Shown: piece after piece, positions 35,637-44,524 of the stretch | Position numbering within the stretch: the stretch's first letter is position 1 | How the letters are laid out: each line of letters begins with the position of its first letter | From: JAICLK01 sp963810525 | Lineage (GTDB): Bacteria > Patescibacteriota > Saccharimonadia > Saccharimonadales > UBA4665 | Assembly (NCBI GenBank): GCA_963810525.1 | Contig: CAWENB010000001.1 | Span: 76,239 to 140,238, forward strand | Direction: 5' to 3' | Length of the DNA stretch: 64,000 nt | Position numbers and translations under genes: made by a program | Notes under the pieces: generated by a model | The model's database searches: none | Told to the model about the DNA's origin: nothing | What the model saw: only the letters and a program-made list of their open reading frames with translations

Positions 35637-37143
35637 ATCAAAGTTGAAGCAAAGTTACAGAGCTGCCCAGAGAGCCGGGCGTGTATTTTCATAAAGACAA
35701 AAGCGGCGAGATTATTTATGTTGGCAAGGCGGCAGTCTTACGCAACCGGGTGCGGCAATATTTTCAGAAGTCGCGGACTCGCGATCCAAAGACCGAGGCG
35801 CTGGTAGCCGAGATCGATGACACCGACTGGATGGTAGTGGATAGCGAAATCGAAGCGCTGTTCCTGGAGGCCGAAATGATCCGCCGCTACATGCCGCGCT
35901 ACAATATTCTGTTGCGCGATGACAAATCGATGAGCTACATCCGCATCGATTACGACAGCGATTATCCCGACGGTGATGACCACGCGGCGACCGCTCGATG
36001 ACGGCGCCAGATATTTTGGTCCGTACTTCAGCACGTCAGTGTTCGTCAGGCGCTCAAGAGTTTACGTCGGATTTTTCCGTTTGCTACCGGCGAATCTCCA
36101 GGCCAAAAGCGGGCTACGCTGTACTACCATCTCGGCCTCGATCCCGGACTAGAGGAAGGGAGAACGAGTCTGGAAGAATACCGTAGCTAACCTGCGAAAG
36201 CTCATGGCGGTGATCGAAGGCAAGCGTACGAGCATAGAGAGAGAAGTAGGAACGAGAAATGAAGCGGCTGCTAAGGCATCGGAGTTTGAAAAGGCAGCTA
36301 AACTCCGCAACCAGTTGTTTAGCATTACAAAACTTAACGACGACAAGTAATATTTAGCGACAAAGAGTTCTTGGATATCAGCAAAGACCATGCGTTAAAT
36401 GAATTAGTTAACTTGTTAAGTATAGACAAATTCCCACGTCGCATCGAGGGTTACGACATCTGCTCATATGCAAGGTACGAACGTCGTCGCCAGTATGGTC
36501 GTCTTCACTAACGGCGTTAGCAACAAAGGCGAATACCGAAAATTCAAAACCAAAATCCAACAGAACAACGACTTCTATAATATGAATGAGACTATCGGCC
36601 GTCATTCAGTGAAAACAATATTAAGGCATGGGGTATGCCTGATTTGGTGTTAATTGACGGTGGCAAAGGGCAGCTCGACGCCGCAATACGGGCACGCGAT
36701 GATATAGGTTGCTCCAAGATTCCATTTGTCGGACTTGCCAAGCGAGAAGAACAAATCGTCATTCAAAAAGCCACCTCGAACGTCAATCTTGACGAGCGGA
36801 AGTTATATAGTCTAGGCGGCTTTGCAACTGAAAGCGATGATTTTATACTCCTCAATGTGCCGCACAATACCAATCTCGTGAAGCTGTTGCAGCGTATTCG
36901 TGATGAATCGCACCGTTTCGCCGTGTCGTATCATCGGTGTTGAAAGTCAAAGCCCAAACCGCCAGCATGCTCGACGACATTCCGACCATCGGCCCGGCGA
37001 CGCGCAAAAAACTCATCAAAACATTCGGTTCCCTGCGTGGCGTCACTCAGGCACGTGACTGGGAGCTCGAGAAAGTCGTCGGCGCCAAAAAGGCGACCAT
37101 CCTGCGCCAATACTTACGGTCGCAGCGTAAAAATACTGATTAA
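35633..37143 (+). pseudogene. uvrC: Excinuclease ABC subunit C with seven indels and an early in-frame TGA
   Basis: UvrC makes both incisions in nucleotide excision repair. The GIY-YIG start (ELPREPGVYFHKDKSGEIIYVGKA), UVR segment, RNase H-like YDIS.. and VLIDGGKGQLD motifs, and helix-hairpin-helix end (MLDDIPTIGPATRKKL) can all be read, but only by changing frame near 35966 (+1), 36043 (-1), 36187 (+1), 36347 (-1), 36462 (+1), 36603 (-1) and 36935 (-1). TACAAT at 35621-35626 places the start at GTG 35633, where codon five is TGA. Net correction gives 504 codons, compact for UvrC. Conservation between breaks is high, so decay is recent or the assembly is wrong. Confidence 0.88.
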
Positions 37144-37202
37144 TTTCCATTGAGGTCTGACTCTGATACGGTGACGGTAATTACTGGCGGTCCACGGATA
37201 CT

Positions 37203-37759
37203 ATGGGTAAAGGGATTAGCGAACGCGGAAGAATCGGCATTCATATAAACCGGACCAGCGAGCTGGTGCTAGGCGGACTTGGGATTTTCGCTGTTAGCGC
37301 CGGCGCCGGCGCTATTGGCATGATGCTTATCGCTGGCCCCAACGCGACAAAAAATTGCGAGGCGGCTTGGGCCAATCCCCGGCAGATCGGATCGGTTATC
37401 ATAAGCGCCGCGCAGGCCAAAAAAAAATTATTGCCGGCCCGGAAAACACCGATGCAATTGCTGAAATCAATCCGAATTTGGCTGCACTCCTGGCGTTTAT
37501 TCCCGGAATTAAGTTGATTACAGTTAGCGGCGTTGGCGTGCCGGGAGAAGTTGAGGATGCAAGGGATATGGTGTTTAACTGGCGGGTTGTCCAAGAGACC
37601 GGAACGGTTGCTCGTGTCTTGACGCAAGCTGAAAGACTTAATGCTGATTATGTCCGGAGCACCGTGCTCTCGAGAAGTGACTTACCGCCCGGCGACATTA
37701 CCGTAGCGGTATCGCAGCCGCAAACCTGCAATGCCCCGCCAGACCCCCGGTCGCAGTGA
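37203..37759 (+). pseudogene. Membrane-anchored hypothetical protein with break at a nine-A run
   Basis: Two overlapping frames form one protein if one A is added to the run at 37419-37427. The first part has a membrane helix (LVLGGLGIFAVSAGAGAIGMML). The second contains AALLAFIPGIKLITVSGVG, DARDMVFNWRVVQETG and a Pro-rich tail. The repaired length is 186 codons. Transcriptional slippage on the A run could also produce the full protein. No family is recognised. Confidence 0.55.
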
Positions 37760-37771
37760 ACGGCGCCAGAA

Positions 37772-38551
37772 TTACTCAAGTTGCTGGCGAAAACCGGCTT
37801 CGGTCAACGCCAAAGTCGGATTAGCAAGCAGGTAATCGTGGGCTGCCTCTTTGCCCGCTACCATGCGTCTTTGAACCCCTTTGCGCTCTGCCCGCTCTAC
37901 GGTATCCTGTGGCGGCAGAGGGCCGTACTCGTCATGCGCCATGGAGACATAGGTGGTTGGTATGTCCTGGATGTGCCGTACGGTCCCCATGATTGCGAGT
38001 GTCGACATTGAAGCTATTGTTCGTAACATGGAGACGGTAAAGATAGGGTGAAATACAACTTCTTCGCTTTTCAGGAGTCGGCTTAAGGCGGACTTGAACT
38101 CTGGCCCGGATTGCGTCTGCCGTCGGGAATTAGACAAAGTCAACTGTCGGTAAAACGTTGTAGTGAAGTGCGATAGCGGTTGCGGTTCAAATCCTGCAAT
38201 AGACATGACCGATCGCATGCCCCTCAATCTATGTCCGCTTAGCGCTAAAGCGCCGGCTCCGTGCACCAGCACGTGAGCGCGTTCGGCCATATGTTCAAGT
38301 AGCCCGTCGTCGTATCGAAGTGCGTCGTGGAACGTCGTGCCGTAGACTTTATCTACATCGAAATCATTTCGTATGGATTTAAGTACGGGCAGGAGTATGT
38401 CGTTTGACGTGGCCAGATCGCCGATAACCAGTACGCGCTTCGAAGGCTGGTTGACTCCACCGCCTTCGAATAACTCTTCGAGGTCCAGGGTTGAAATGGT
38501 GCCATCGGGTGTGGTGACTTCTCGAGGGCGCGTTAATACTGCTGTGCTCAT
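37772..38551 (-). CDS. Hypothetical protein, possible alpha/beta-hydrolase-like fold
   Basis: 259 aa. Strand-like blocks KRVLVIGDLATSNDILLPVL, VLVHGAGALALSG and YVSMAHDEYGPLPPQD suggest an alpha/beta fold, but I do not see a clear GxSxG nucleophile elbow and cannot assign catalysis. TATAAT at 38576-38581 on the minus strand with AAGAGAAG just before the ATG gives a short leader. It is divergent from pepP. Confidence 0.6.
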   Translation of the reverse strand: MSTAVLTRPREVTTPDGTISTLDLEELFEGGGVNQPSKRVLVIGDLATSNDILLPVLKSIRNDFDVDKVYGTTFHDALRYDDGLLEHMAERAHVLVHGAGALALSGHRLRGMRSVMSIAGFEPQPLSHFTTTFYRQLTLSNSRRQTQSGPEFKSALSRLLKSEEVVFHPIFTVSMLRTIASMSTLAIMGTVRHIQDIPTTYVSMAHDEYGPLPPQDTVERAERKGVQRRMVAGKEAAHDYLLANPTLALTEAGFRQQLE

Positions 38552-38646
38552 ATCTTCTCTTGAGGTTGCTCTGACAATTATACTCGTCCGTATTACCCGA
38601 ATAAATTATCCGGCCGACATATCGGAACGTGCGCGAAACGCGAGTT

Positions 38647-38655
38647 TGTTATACT
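38647..38655 (+). promoter_or_regulatory. Extended -10 of pepP
   Basis: TGT followed by TATACT (38650-38655); the ATG at 38671 lies 15 bases further on, leaving a leader of about 8 nt. Confidence 0.5.
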
Positions 38656-38670
38656 GTAAGCACTGAACTT

Positions 38671-39906
38671 ATGAGTGAGCTATTTACAAGTGAATTTTTC
38701 CGCGGCAATCGCGAGCGGCTGCGGCAGTTGTTTACCGGTAGGGCGCCGATCGTGCTGACCGCCAACGGATTGGTACAGAAGGGCAACGACGAGGCCTTCC
38801 CGTTCCATCAGGACCGGAGCTTCTGGTATCTGACCGGCATCGACGAGCCGGATATTATACTGGTGATTGACCGGCATAAGGAATTTTTGATCGTACCCGG
38901 CCGAGAGGAAGTACGCGAGGCATTTGACGGCGCAGTCGATTTTGACGAATTGTCGCGCCGCTCCGGTATTGGCACGGTGCTGGGCGAGAAAGACGGCTGG
39001 CGTTTGCTCGGTAACCGGGTTAGAAAATTCAAACATGTGGCAACTTTGGCAGCCCCTCCGAAGTATATCGATTTCTGGGGTATGTATACTAATCCCGCCC
39101 GGGCCGAGCTGATCCGTAAACTCAAAGAAATCAATGGAGACCTCGAGCTGCTCGATCTACGGACGCATTTGGCGCGCATGCGGATGGTCAAGCAGGAGCC
39201 GGAGCTCGCAGCCATCCAAAAGGCCGCTGACATCACCGTAGATACGCTGAAGGAGGTTTTTCGCCCGACGCACCTTGCTAAGTATGCGTATGAATACGAA
39301 ATCGAGGCCGATATAACCCGCGGGTTCAGACGTCGAGGTGCGCTCGGGCATTGTTTTTCGCCAATTGTCGCCGGCGGGAAACGTGCGTGTACCATGCATA
39401 ATATTACCAACAGCGGACAGCTTGCGAGTGACGAGCTATTGCTGATTGACATTGGTGCTGATTTTGACCATTACGCCTCGGACGTCGCGCGAACGGTAAC
39501 GCTTGGTGGTCGTGTGTCACGCCGCCAGCAAGCAGTTTATGAGGCAGTGCTCGAAGCTCAGGCGTTCGCCTTTTCGTTGCTCAAGCCCGGCACGCTTATG
39601 CGTACCTACGAGCAGCAAATGGAGACTTTCGTCGGGGAGAAGCTGCGAGAACTGAATCTTTTAAAAACCATCGAACGAGAATCGGTCCGCAAATTTTTCC
39701 CGCATGCCACATCGCACTTTCTTGGCCTTGACGCCCACGACACTGGTGATTACGAACACCCGCTGGAGCCGGGAGTAACGCTGGCGGTCGAACCGGGAAT
39801 TTATATTCCTGACGAAGGCATTGGAGTACGTATCGAAGACGACGTGCTCATAACGCCAGAAGGTATCAAAGTACTCACGGATCGCTTGCCGCGAGGCTTA
39901 AGCTAA
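38671..39906 (+). CDS. pepP: Xaa-Pro aminopeptidase (M24B)
   Basis: 411 aa. An N-terminal creatinase-like domain is followed by the pita-bread metallopeptidase domain with all five metal ligands visible: Asp in LLLIDIGADF, Asp in ASDVARTVTL, His in HATSHFLGLDAHD, Glu in AVEPGIYIP and Glu in VRIEDDVLIT. It removes N-terminal residues preceding proline, in the cytoplasm. The ATG at 38671 fits the promoter better than an earlier in-frame start at 38629. It heads a run with the next three genes. Confidence 0.93.
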   Translation: MSELFTSEFFRGNRERLRQLFTGRAPIVLTANGLVQKGNDEAFPFHQDRSFWYLTGIDEPDIILVIDRHKEFLIVPGREEVREAFDGAVDFDELSRRSGIGTVLGEKDGWRLLGNRVRKFKHVATLAAPPKYIDFWGMYTNPARAELIRKLKEINGDLELLDLRTHLARMRMVKQEPELAAIQKAADITVDTLKEVFRPTHLAKYAYEYEIEADITRGFRRRGALGHCFSPIVAGGKRACTMHNITNSGQLASDELLLIDIGADFDHYASDVARTVTLGGRVSRRQQAVYEAVLEAQAFAFSLLKPGTLMRTYEQQMETFVGEKLRELNLLKTIERESVRKFFPHATSHFLGLDAHDTGDYEHPLEPGVTLAVEPGIYIPDEGIGVRIEDDVLITPEGIKVLTDRLPRGLS

Positions 39907-39923
39907 ATTACAATGTTAGTCAA

Positions 39924-40295
39924 ATGAACAAACCATTGAGCAGGTTTTTAGTGCGCTGGTTGGTCTGTAGCCTCGGGCTTTGGATTGCCGCCGGATTGAT
40001 CGGATCAGATATCACCTACAATAGCGAACTGCGCGTTATCATTATCGCCGGCTTGGTGCTTGCTGTCATTAACGCCATCATCAGGCCGGTACTTATTATC
40101 CTGAGTTTGCCTGCAATTTTGCTGAGCCTCGGCTTGTTTATGATAATCATCAACGGCTTTACCGTATTTCTGGCCAGTAAGCTCTATACGCCGCTCCATG
40201 TAACCGACTTTTGGGCGGCAATGCTTGCAGGGATTGTCATCGGGCTGGTAAACTATCTGGTAAGTGCGATATTGGAAGTAAGGAAAGAAACCTAA
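39924..40295 (+). CDS. Phage holin 4-like (YvlD-type) membrane protein
   Basis: 123 aa with about four membrane helices: LVCSLGLWIAAGLI, LRVIIIAGLVLAVINAIIRP, LSLGLFMIIINGFTVFL and AAMLAGIVIGLVNYLV. The NAIIRPVL and LSLGLFMIIINGFTV blocks are typical of the holin-4/YvlD family, common in bacterial chromosomes with no phage link. Its stop abuts the secG ATG. Confidence 0.85.
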   Translation: MNKPLSRFLVRWLVCSLGLWIAAGLIGSDITYNSELRVIIIAGLVLAVINAIIRPVLIILSLPAILLSLGLFMIIINGFTVFLASKLYTPLHVTDFWAAMLAGIVIGLVNYLVSAILEVRKET

Positions 40296-40514
40296 ATGCA
40301 TTTGAGTATCTATAATTACATCACGATTGCGTCGACACTATTGTTGGTGCTCCTCATTTTAGTGCAAACGCGGGGCGCATCGCTCGGCGCCGGTCTCGGA
40401 AGTGCGGGCGAGATTAACACGGTTCGCCGCGGCACGGAAAAAACGATTTTTCAGCTTACTATCATTATGATCATCGTATTTGCCGCATCGCTGATTTTGT
40501 CAGTAACCGGCTAA
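40296..40514 (+). CDS. secG: Preprotein translocase subunit SecG
   Basis: 72 aa, normal length, with two membrane helices separated by the conserved cytoplasmic loop (ILVQTRGASLGAGLG and GTEKTIFQLTIIM). It is part of the SecYEG channel. It starts immediately after the holin-like gene and is followed by a peptide-binding protein gene. Confidence 0.92.
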   Translation: MHLSIYNYITIASTLLLVLLILVQTRGASLGAGLGSAGEINTVRRGTEKTIFQLTIIMIIVFAASLILSVTG

Positions 40515-40520
40515 AGTTCT

Positions 40521-42308
40521 ATGCAATTTCGGCAACTTAGGCATCGGTTCCGACGCAACTTTCGACGGCGCCGTCGGCAAGTTGTGGGAATCGGTTCGGA
40601 AGCGGAACGCCAGTTTGAGCAGAATCTCATCCGCCGTTTCGGGCATTTATCGCTTGTCAAACGATTCGTAGCTGGTTGGCTGACGGCAATTATATTGCTC
40701 GGCGTCGGAGTAGCTTTGCAGACACAGGCGCTCAGCGGTTATTATCAGACACTGCAACCCGTACCTGGCGGTATCTACAACGAGGGAATTTTAGGCGACT
40801 ACACTAACGCTAATCCCGTGTACGCCTCGGGCGAAGCAAATATCGCTATATCACGGCTGATTTTTGCCGGTTTGCTGCAGTATAACAATAAAAACCAACT
40901 TATCGGAAATTTGGCGAGCGACTGGAGTGTTGACCCGACTGGAGAAATCTATACCGTACATTTGCGTCCAAACCTGAAATGGCAGGACGGCCGGCCACTG
41001 ACCGCGAATGATGTCGTTTTTACCTACCAGGTTATGCAAAATCCGGATGCGCAGTCGCCGTTTTATGCCAGCTGGCAGGGCGTGACCGTTACCGCACCTG
41101 ATAGCCGGACGGTTGAATTTACGCTGCCGAATCCGCTCAGTTCGTTTCCGTACTCATTGACAACCGGAATTATCCCGAAGCACATACTCGGCAATGTAGC
41201 GATGGACCAGATGCGCTCGTTAGCGTTTAATACCACGCATCCGATCGGCGCCGGTCCGTTTGCGCTGCAAAACTTGCAGGTCAGCGGCGACACGCCAGAA
41301 ACGCAGCAGCAAGAAATTGAACTCAGGCCATTTATCAATTATCATGGCGGCACGCCGAAGCTGGCAAGTTTTATTGTGCACACCTATGGCAACCAGAACG
41401 ACATGGTAAGTAGTTTTAAACATCAAACCATTAATGCCATGGCAGGGTTAAGCTCACTGCCTACCGGCTTACAAAACGATTCATCTATCCACCAGTACAG
41501 TATTCCGCTGACCGCCGCAACTATGGTATTTTTCAAAACATCCGATGGTGTGCTGACAGATACCAAAGTCCGCCAGGCACTGGTGGCCGGTGCAAACACG
41601 GCTGCTATAATGCAAAAACTCGGCTATAAAACAAAACCCGTCAATGAACCGTTACTCGAGGGCCAGCTTGGTTATAGCCTTGACCATCGGCAGTCATCAT
41701 ACAATCCATCGGCAGCCATGCAAGAGCTCGAAGCCGATGGGTGGATACTCGGAGCCGACGGCATCCGTTATAAAAACGGGCAGCCGCTTACGTTTGGTCT
41801 CTATACGCCCAGTGACAGCGCATATGCCCAGACGGCGCTCCAGCTGAGCCGGCAATGGCGTGCCATCGGTGCCAAAGTGCAGGTCTACTTGCAGGATCAA
41901 ACGCAGTTCCAGGCCACCTTGGCTTTTCATAATTACGATGCGCTTTTGTATAGTATTGCCATCGGCGTTGATCCGGATGTGTTCGTCTACTGGGATAGTT
42001 CACAGGCGGACGTGCGCTCGCCGACGCGGCTTAATTTTTCGGAATATAAATCACCGGCTGCCGATGCTGCGCTGGAAGCCGGCCGTACCCGCACCGGCGA
42101 TGCTCTTCGTGCCATTAAGTATGAGCCGTTCCTGCAGGCCTGGCAGCAGGACGCACCGGCGCTTGGCCTTTATCAGCCACGTTTTCTGTACATTACGCGC
42201 GGTCCGGTATATAACCTTGACGAGCAGACTATCAATACCGAAGGCGGCCGATTTAACAATGTACAGAACTGGATGATAAATGAAGCTCCCGAGACCGATA
42301 AAAGTTAG
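40521..42308 (+). CDS. Membrane-anchored oligopeptide-binding protein (SBP family 5)
   Basis: 595 aa. An Arg-rich cytoplasmic end (LRHRFRRNFRRRRRQ) and one membrane helix near 52-70 (GWLTAIILLGVGVALQT) replace a lipoprotein signal. The outer SBP_bac_5 domain contains WSVDPTGEIYTVHLRPNLKWQDG and LTANDVVFTYQVMQNP, the family signature, with a complete C-terminal lobe. No permease or ATPase gene is adjacent, so it either serves a transporter encoded elsewhere or has another role. It follows secG by six bases. Confidence 0.9.
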   Translation: MQFRQLRHRFRRNFRRRRRQVVGIGSEAERQFEQNLIRRFGHLSLVKRFVAGWLTAIILLGVGVALQTQALSGYYQTLQPVPGGIYNEGILGDYTNANPVYASGEANIAISRLIFAGLLQYNNKNQLIGNLASDWSVDPTGEIYTVHLRPNLKWQDGRPLTANDVVFTYQVMQNPDAQSPFYASWQGVTVTAPDSRTVEFTLPNPLSSFPYSLTTGIIPKHILGNVAMDQMRSLAFNTTHPIGAGPFALQNLQVSGDTPETQQQEIELRPFINYHGGTPKLASFIVHTYGNQNDMVSSFKHQTINAMAGLSSLPTGLQNDSSIHQYSIPLTAATMVFFKTSDGVLTDTKVRQALVAGANTAAIMQKLGYKTKPVNEPLLEGQLGYSLDHRQSSYNPSAAMQELEADGWILGADGIRYKNGQPLTFGLYTPSDSAYAQTALQLSRQWRAIGAKVQVYLQDQTQFQATLAFHNYDALLYSIAIGVDPDVFVYWDSSQADVRSPTRLNFSEYKSPAADAALEAGRTRTGDALRAIKYEPFLQAWQQDAPALGLYQPRFLYITRGPVYNLDEQTINTEGGRFNNVQNWMINEAPETDKS

Positions 42309-42416
42309 CGTTGCCGCGCACGGGCGCTTTAAGGTACAATAACCTTGAATTTTAAGCGAGACGGAAACGTTTTTTGTACTTAGTCTACGTCTGAAGGTTT
42401 TAAAATTCCATGGTCT

Positions 42417-42503
42417 GCCGCGGTGGTGAAATTGGTATACACGCTAGTTTCAGGTACTAGTGGGGGCAACCCCGTGGAGGTTCAAGTCCTCTCCGCGGCA
42501 CCA
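42417..42503 (+). tRNA. tRNA-Leu (anticodon CAG)
   Basis: Acceptor GCCGCGG pairs with CCGCGGC; the anticodon loop TTCAGGT sits between CTAGT and ACTAG, giving CAG. There is a long variable arm GGGGGCAACCCC, T arm GGAGGTTCAAGTCCTC, discriminator A and an encoded CCA at 42501-42503. Confidence 0.95.
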
Positions 42504-42527
42504 AGAGTACGAATTTCCAAATTCAGT

Positions 42528-42558
42528 AAAACACCCCTGTAAAATGGGGTGTTTTAGT
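42528..42558 (+). terminator. Terminator after tRNA-Leu(CAG)
   Basis: Ten-bp stem AAAACACCCC (42528-42537) / GGGGTGTTTT (42546-42555) with an 8-base loop and T-rich tail. Confidence 0.75.
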
Positions 42559-42655
42559 TTGGTTATTCTTGGGCATATAGAAAAGCTTAATACGAACATC
42601 ATGTGCAAAGAGTGTTATAGTTATCTTGAAACCTAACACGTGCAGGATTTACCTC

Positions 42656-43192
42656 TTGAAATACTACGTCATCCTTTCTTACCCAAAGCTCTCTGAAAGC
42701 GATTACAAATGGATACAGGGCATTAGACGAGTCAATGACTCTCTGTTCGACGCAGTTGAGCCCCACTTCACGCTTGTTTTTCCTTTCACGACGGAAGACC
42801 TTGCTGTGGGGGATTTGATTCGTCATGTCGAGGCAAAAGTTCAGGGCTCGAATGTCGTACATTTCACCTTTGTCGAAGCAAAAACGGAGCAAAACCACTT
42901 TCCGGCCTATTCTCAAACTCATCTGGTAGTCTCCAAAGGTGCGGATGAAATAACACAACTTCATGATCTGTTGTACGCGGACGCGGGCGTACTTACTAGC
43001 CAACTTCGGAGCGACATACCGTACGTACCGCACGTCACCGTTGCGAATCAAGCCGACCAAATCGTCACGCAAAAACTGTCCGAGACCATAAACCGCGAAG
43101 GAATCGCGATAAACGGCCTCATTGATACTGTGACGGTAGGTATGTTTGATGGCAAAAAAGTTGCCAACCTTAAGGCGTTTGCTCTACATTAG
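42656..43192 (+). CDS. 2'-5' RNA ligase/LigT-like phosphoesterase
   Basis: 178 aa starting MKYYVILSYP at a TTG preceded by AGGA; an earlier in-frame TTG at 42626 has no ribosome site. Two HxT motifs, HFT at 37-39 (EPHFTLVFPF) and HVT at 126-128 (VPHVTVAN), mark the 2H phosphoesterase fold. Members act on 2',3'-cyclic phosphates or 2'-5' linkages in RNA. It lies just after tRNA-Leu and its 3' end overlaps repeat copy R1 on the other strand. Confidence 0.85.
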   Translation: MKYYVILSYPKLSESDYKWIQGIRRVNDSLFDAVEPHFTLVFPFTTEDLAVGDLIRHVEAKVQGSNVVHFTFVEAKTEQNHFPAYSQTHLVVSKGADEITQLHDLLYADAGVLTSQLRSDIPYVPHVTVANQADQIVTQKLSETINREGIAINGLIDTVTVGMFDGKKVANLKAFALH

Positions 43193-43405
43193 GCCGACTT
43201 CATTCACCATCAAACAGTTTAAGAATTCACTGTCGTCATAGAGGCGAGAAAGTAATGTATTATTCATCTTCTTCCTCCCCGTCACTGTCTGTATACGGAT
43301 TTACAACGTTAACTTCTTCCAGTCCGGCTAGAGTTCTATAATCGTACTTTATGCTGCACCATGAAAAGTTTATAAAGTGTAAGTATTCCACTTGGAATAC
43401 TTTTT
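43184..43405 (-). repeat. Composite repeat copy R1
   Basis: Minus strand, 5' to 3': a hairpin AAGTATTCCA/TGGAATACTT (43381-43402, with a T run on the plus strand), then codons for WCSIKYDYRTLAGLEEV..., an acidic end GEEEDE and stop. That end overlaps an ATG at 43267 opening a 27-residue frame MNNTLLSRLYDDSEFLN... ending at 43184. GGGGAGGAAG within the acidic codons can serve as ribosome site. The second frame is truncated relative to copy R5. Confidence 0.75.
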
Positions 43406-43489
43406 CTATTTTTGAGATCACATTTCCGTTGTACGGGTTCCAGCCCTCTTCGGCTGGAGTTGAAAGATAGCCTAAGGTAGAATTTTGAA

Positions 43490-44167
43490 ATGCATGTACT
43501 TATCACTGGTGGCAACAAAGGTATTGGACTTGAAACGACTGAACTCTTTAAAAGTGCAGGGTGGCAGGTTACTGTTATTGCACGCCAAGCTAGCGAATTA
43601 CAGATTGATTGTGCAAAGTACGACATTGATCTGACCGACATTGCTACACTAAAAAAGCTGCCATTTCTTGTAGGTGGGATTGATGTACTTGTGAATAATG
43701 CGGCAGTCGTAAATGTCGAAACTTTTGATTCGTATGATATGGTTGCAAAGTAAACGATAATTAAGCTTAATCTTGAAGCACCTATAGAGCTAATGACCGT
43801 GTTCGCCGCAGCCCTTAGGGAGCGCAGCGGCCGCATTATTAACATCGGTTCTATCGCCGTTGAGATCGGCCACCCCGATGTCTGGTATGGCGCTACTAAG
43901 GCGGGCCTCATGAATGCCACGAAGTCGTTCGCAAGACACTAGGGTCCTGACGTTTCGGTCAATGCTATTGCTCCCGGCACAGTCGATACCGACATATTGC
44001 AAAATCTTCCCGCCGATCGTGTTGACACGTTGAAGAAAAATACTGCTATGGGTCGAATCGCAGAAGCTGAAGAAGTGGCACGGTTGATTTTTTGGCTTGC
44101 AGCCAGTGCCCCGAAACAAATTACCGGATCAATAATCAATATCAACGGCGGTGCCTGTCTCAGCTAG
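43490..44167 (+). pseudogene. Short-chain dehydrogenase/reductase with two in-frame stops
   Basis: One continuous frame of 226 codons encodes a whole SDR: cofactor motif TGGNKGIG, VNNAA, the YGATK catalytic pair, and PGTVDT. TAA at 43751-43753 and TAG at 43940-43942 interrupt it. Both could arise from Gln codons by single C-to-T changes, though the ancestral residues are not known. There are no frameshifts, so this is nonsense decay, unlike the indels in uvrA and uvrC. Confidence 0.85.
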
Positions 44168-44524
44168 GTACTAAGAGACCAATTCATGCAGCTTTTTGTA
44201 CATCAGACGTAGGATTGGCTTAAAAACGGTTCCCGACAGGCCGATGTATTGCACCCTTCGATGACCCGATTATCATCATAGATGCTACGCGACGCGATGT
44301 TATCCTTTTCTGCGTCGATTACGCTGTTTAAATCGGAGAATAAGTTATATGGATAGCATTGATTCTAGAACAGTCCCGTGTAACGGTTTTTAGATATCAC
44401 ATGCTTGCTCGCACGTCTTATTTATGCTGTGATAATTACAATCCACTTTTATTATGTTATGCTATTGCGCTATTATGCCTTTCGTCCCTTATATATTAAA
44501 TTAATCAATCTAAAGGTTATAAAA
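44168..44524 (+). other. Stretch without a recognisable gene
   Basis: AT-rich spacer between the dead SDR gene and the S53 peptidase. I see no tRNA, repeat or convincing small gene. AAAGG at the right end serves the peptidase start. Confidence 0.5.

Noticed and set aside
42599..43072. 157-codon frame antisense to the LigT-like gene
   Set aside because: The plus strand carries both HxT motifs; the antisense frame has no signals.
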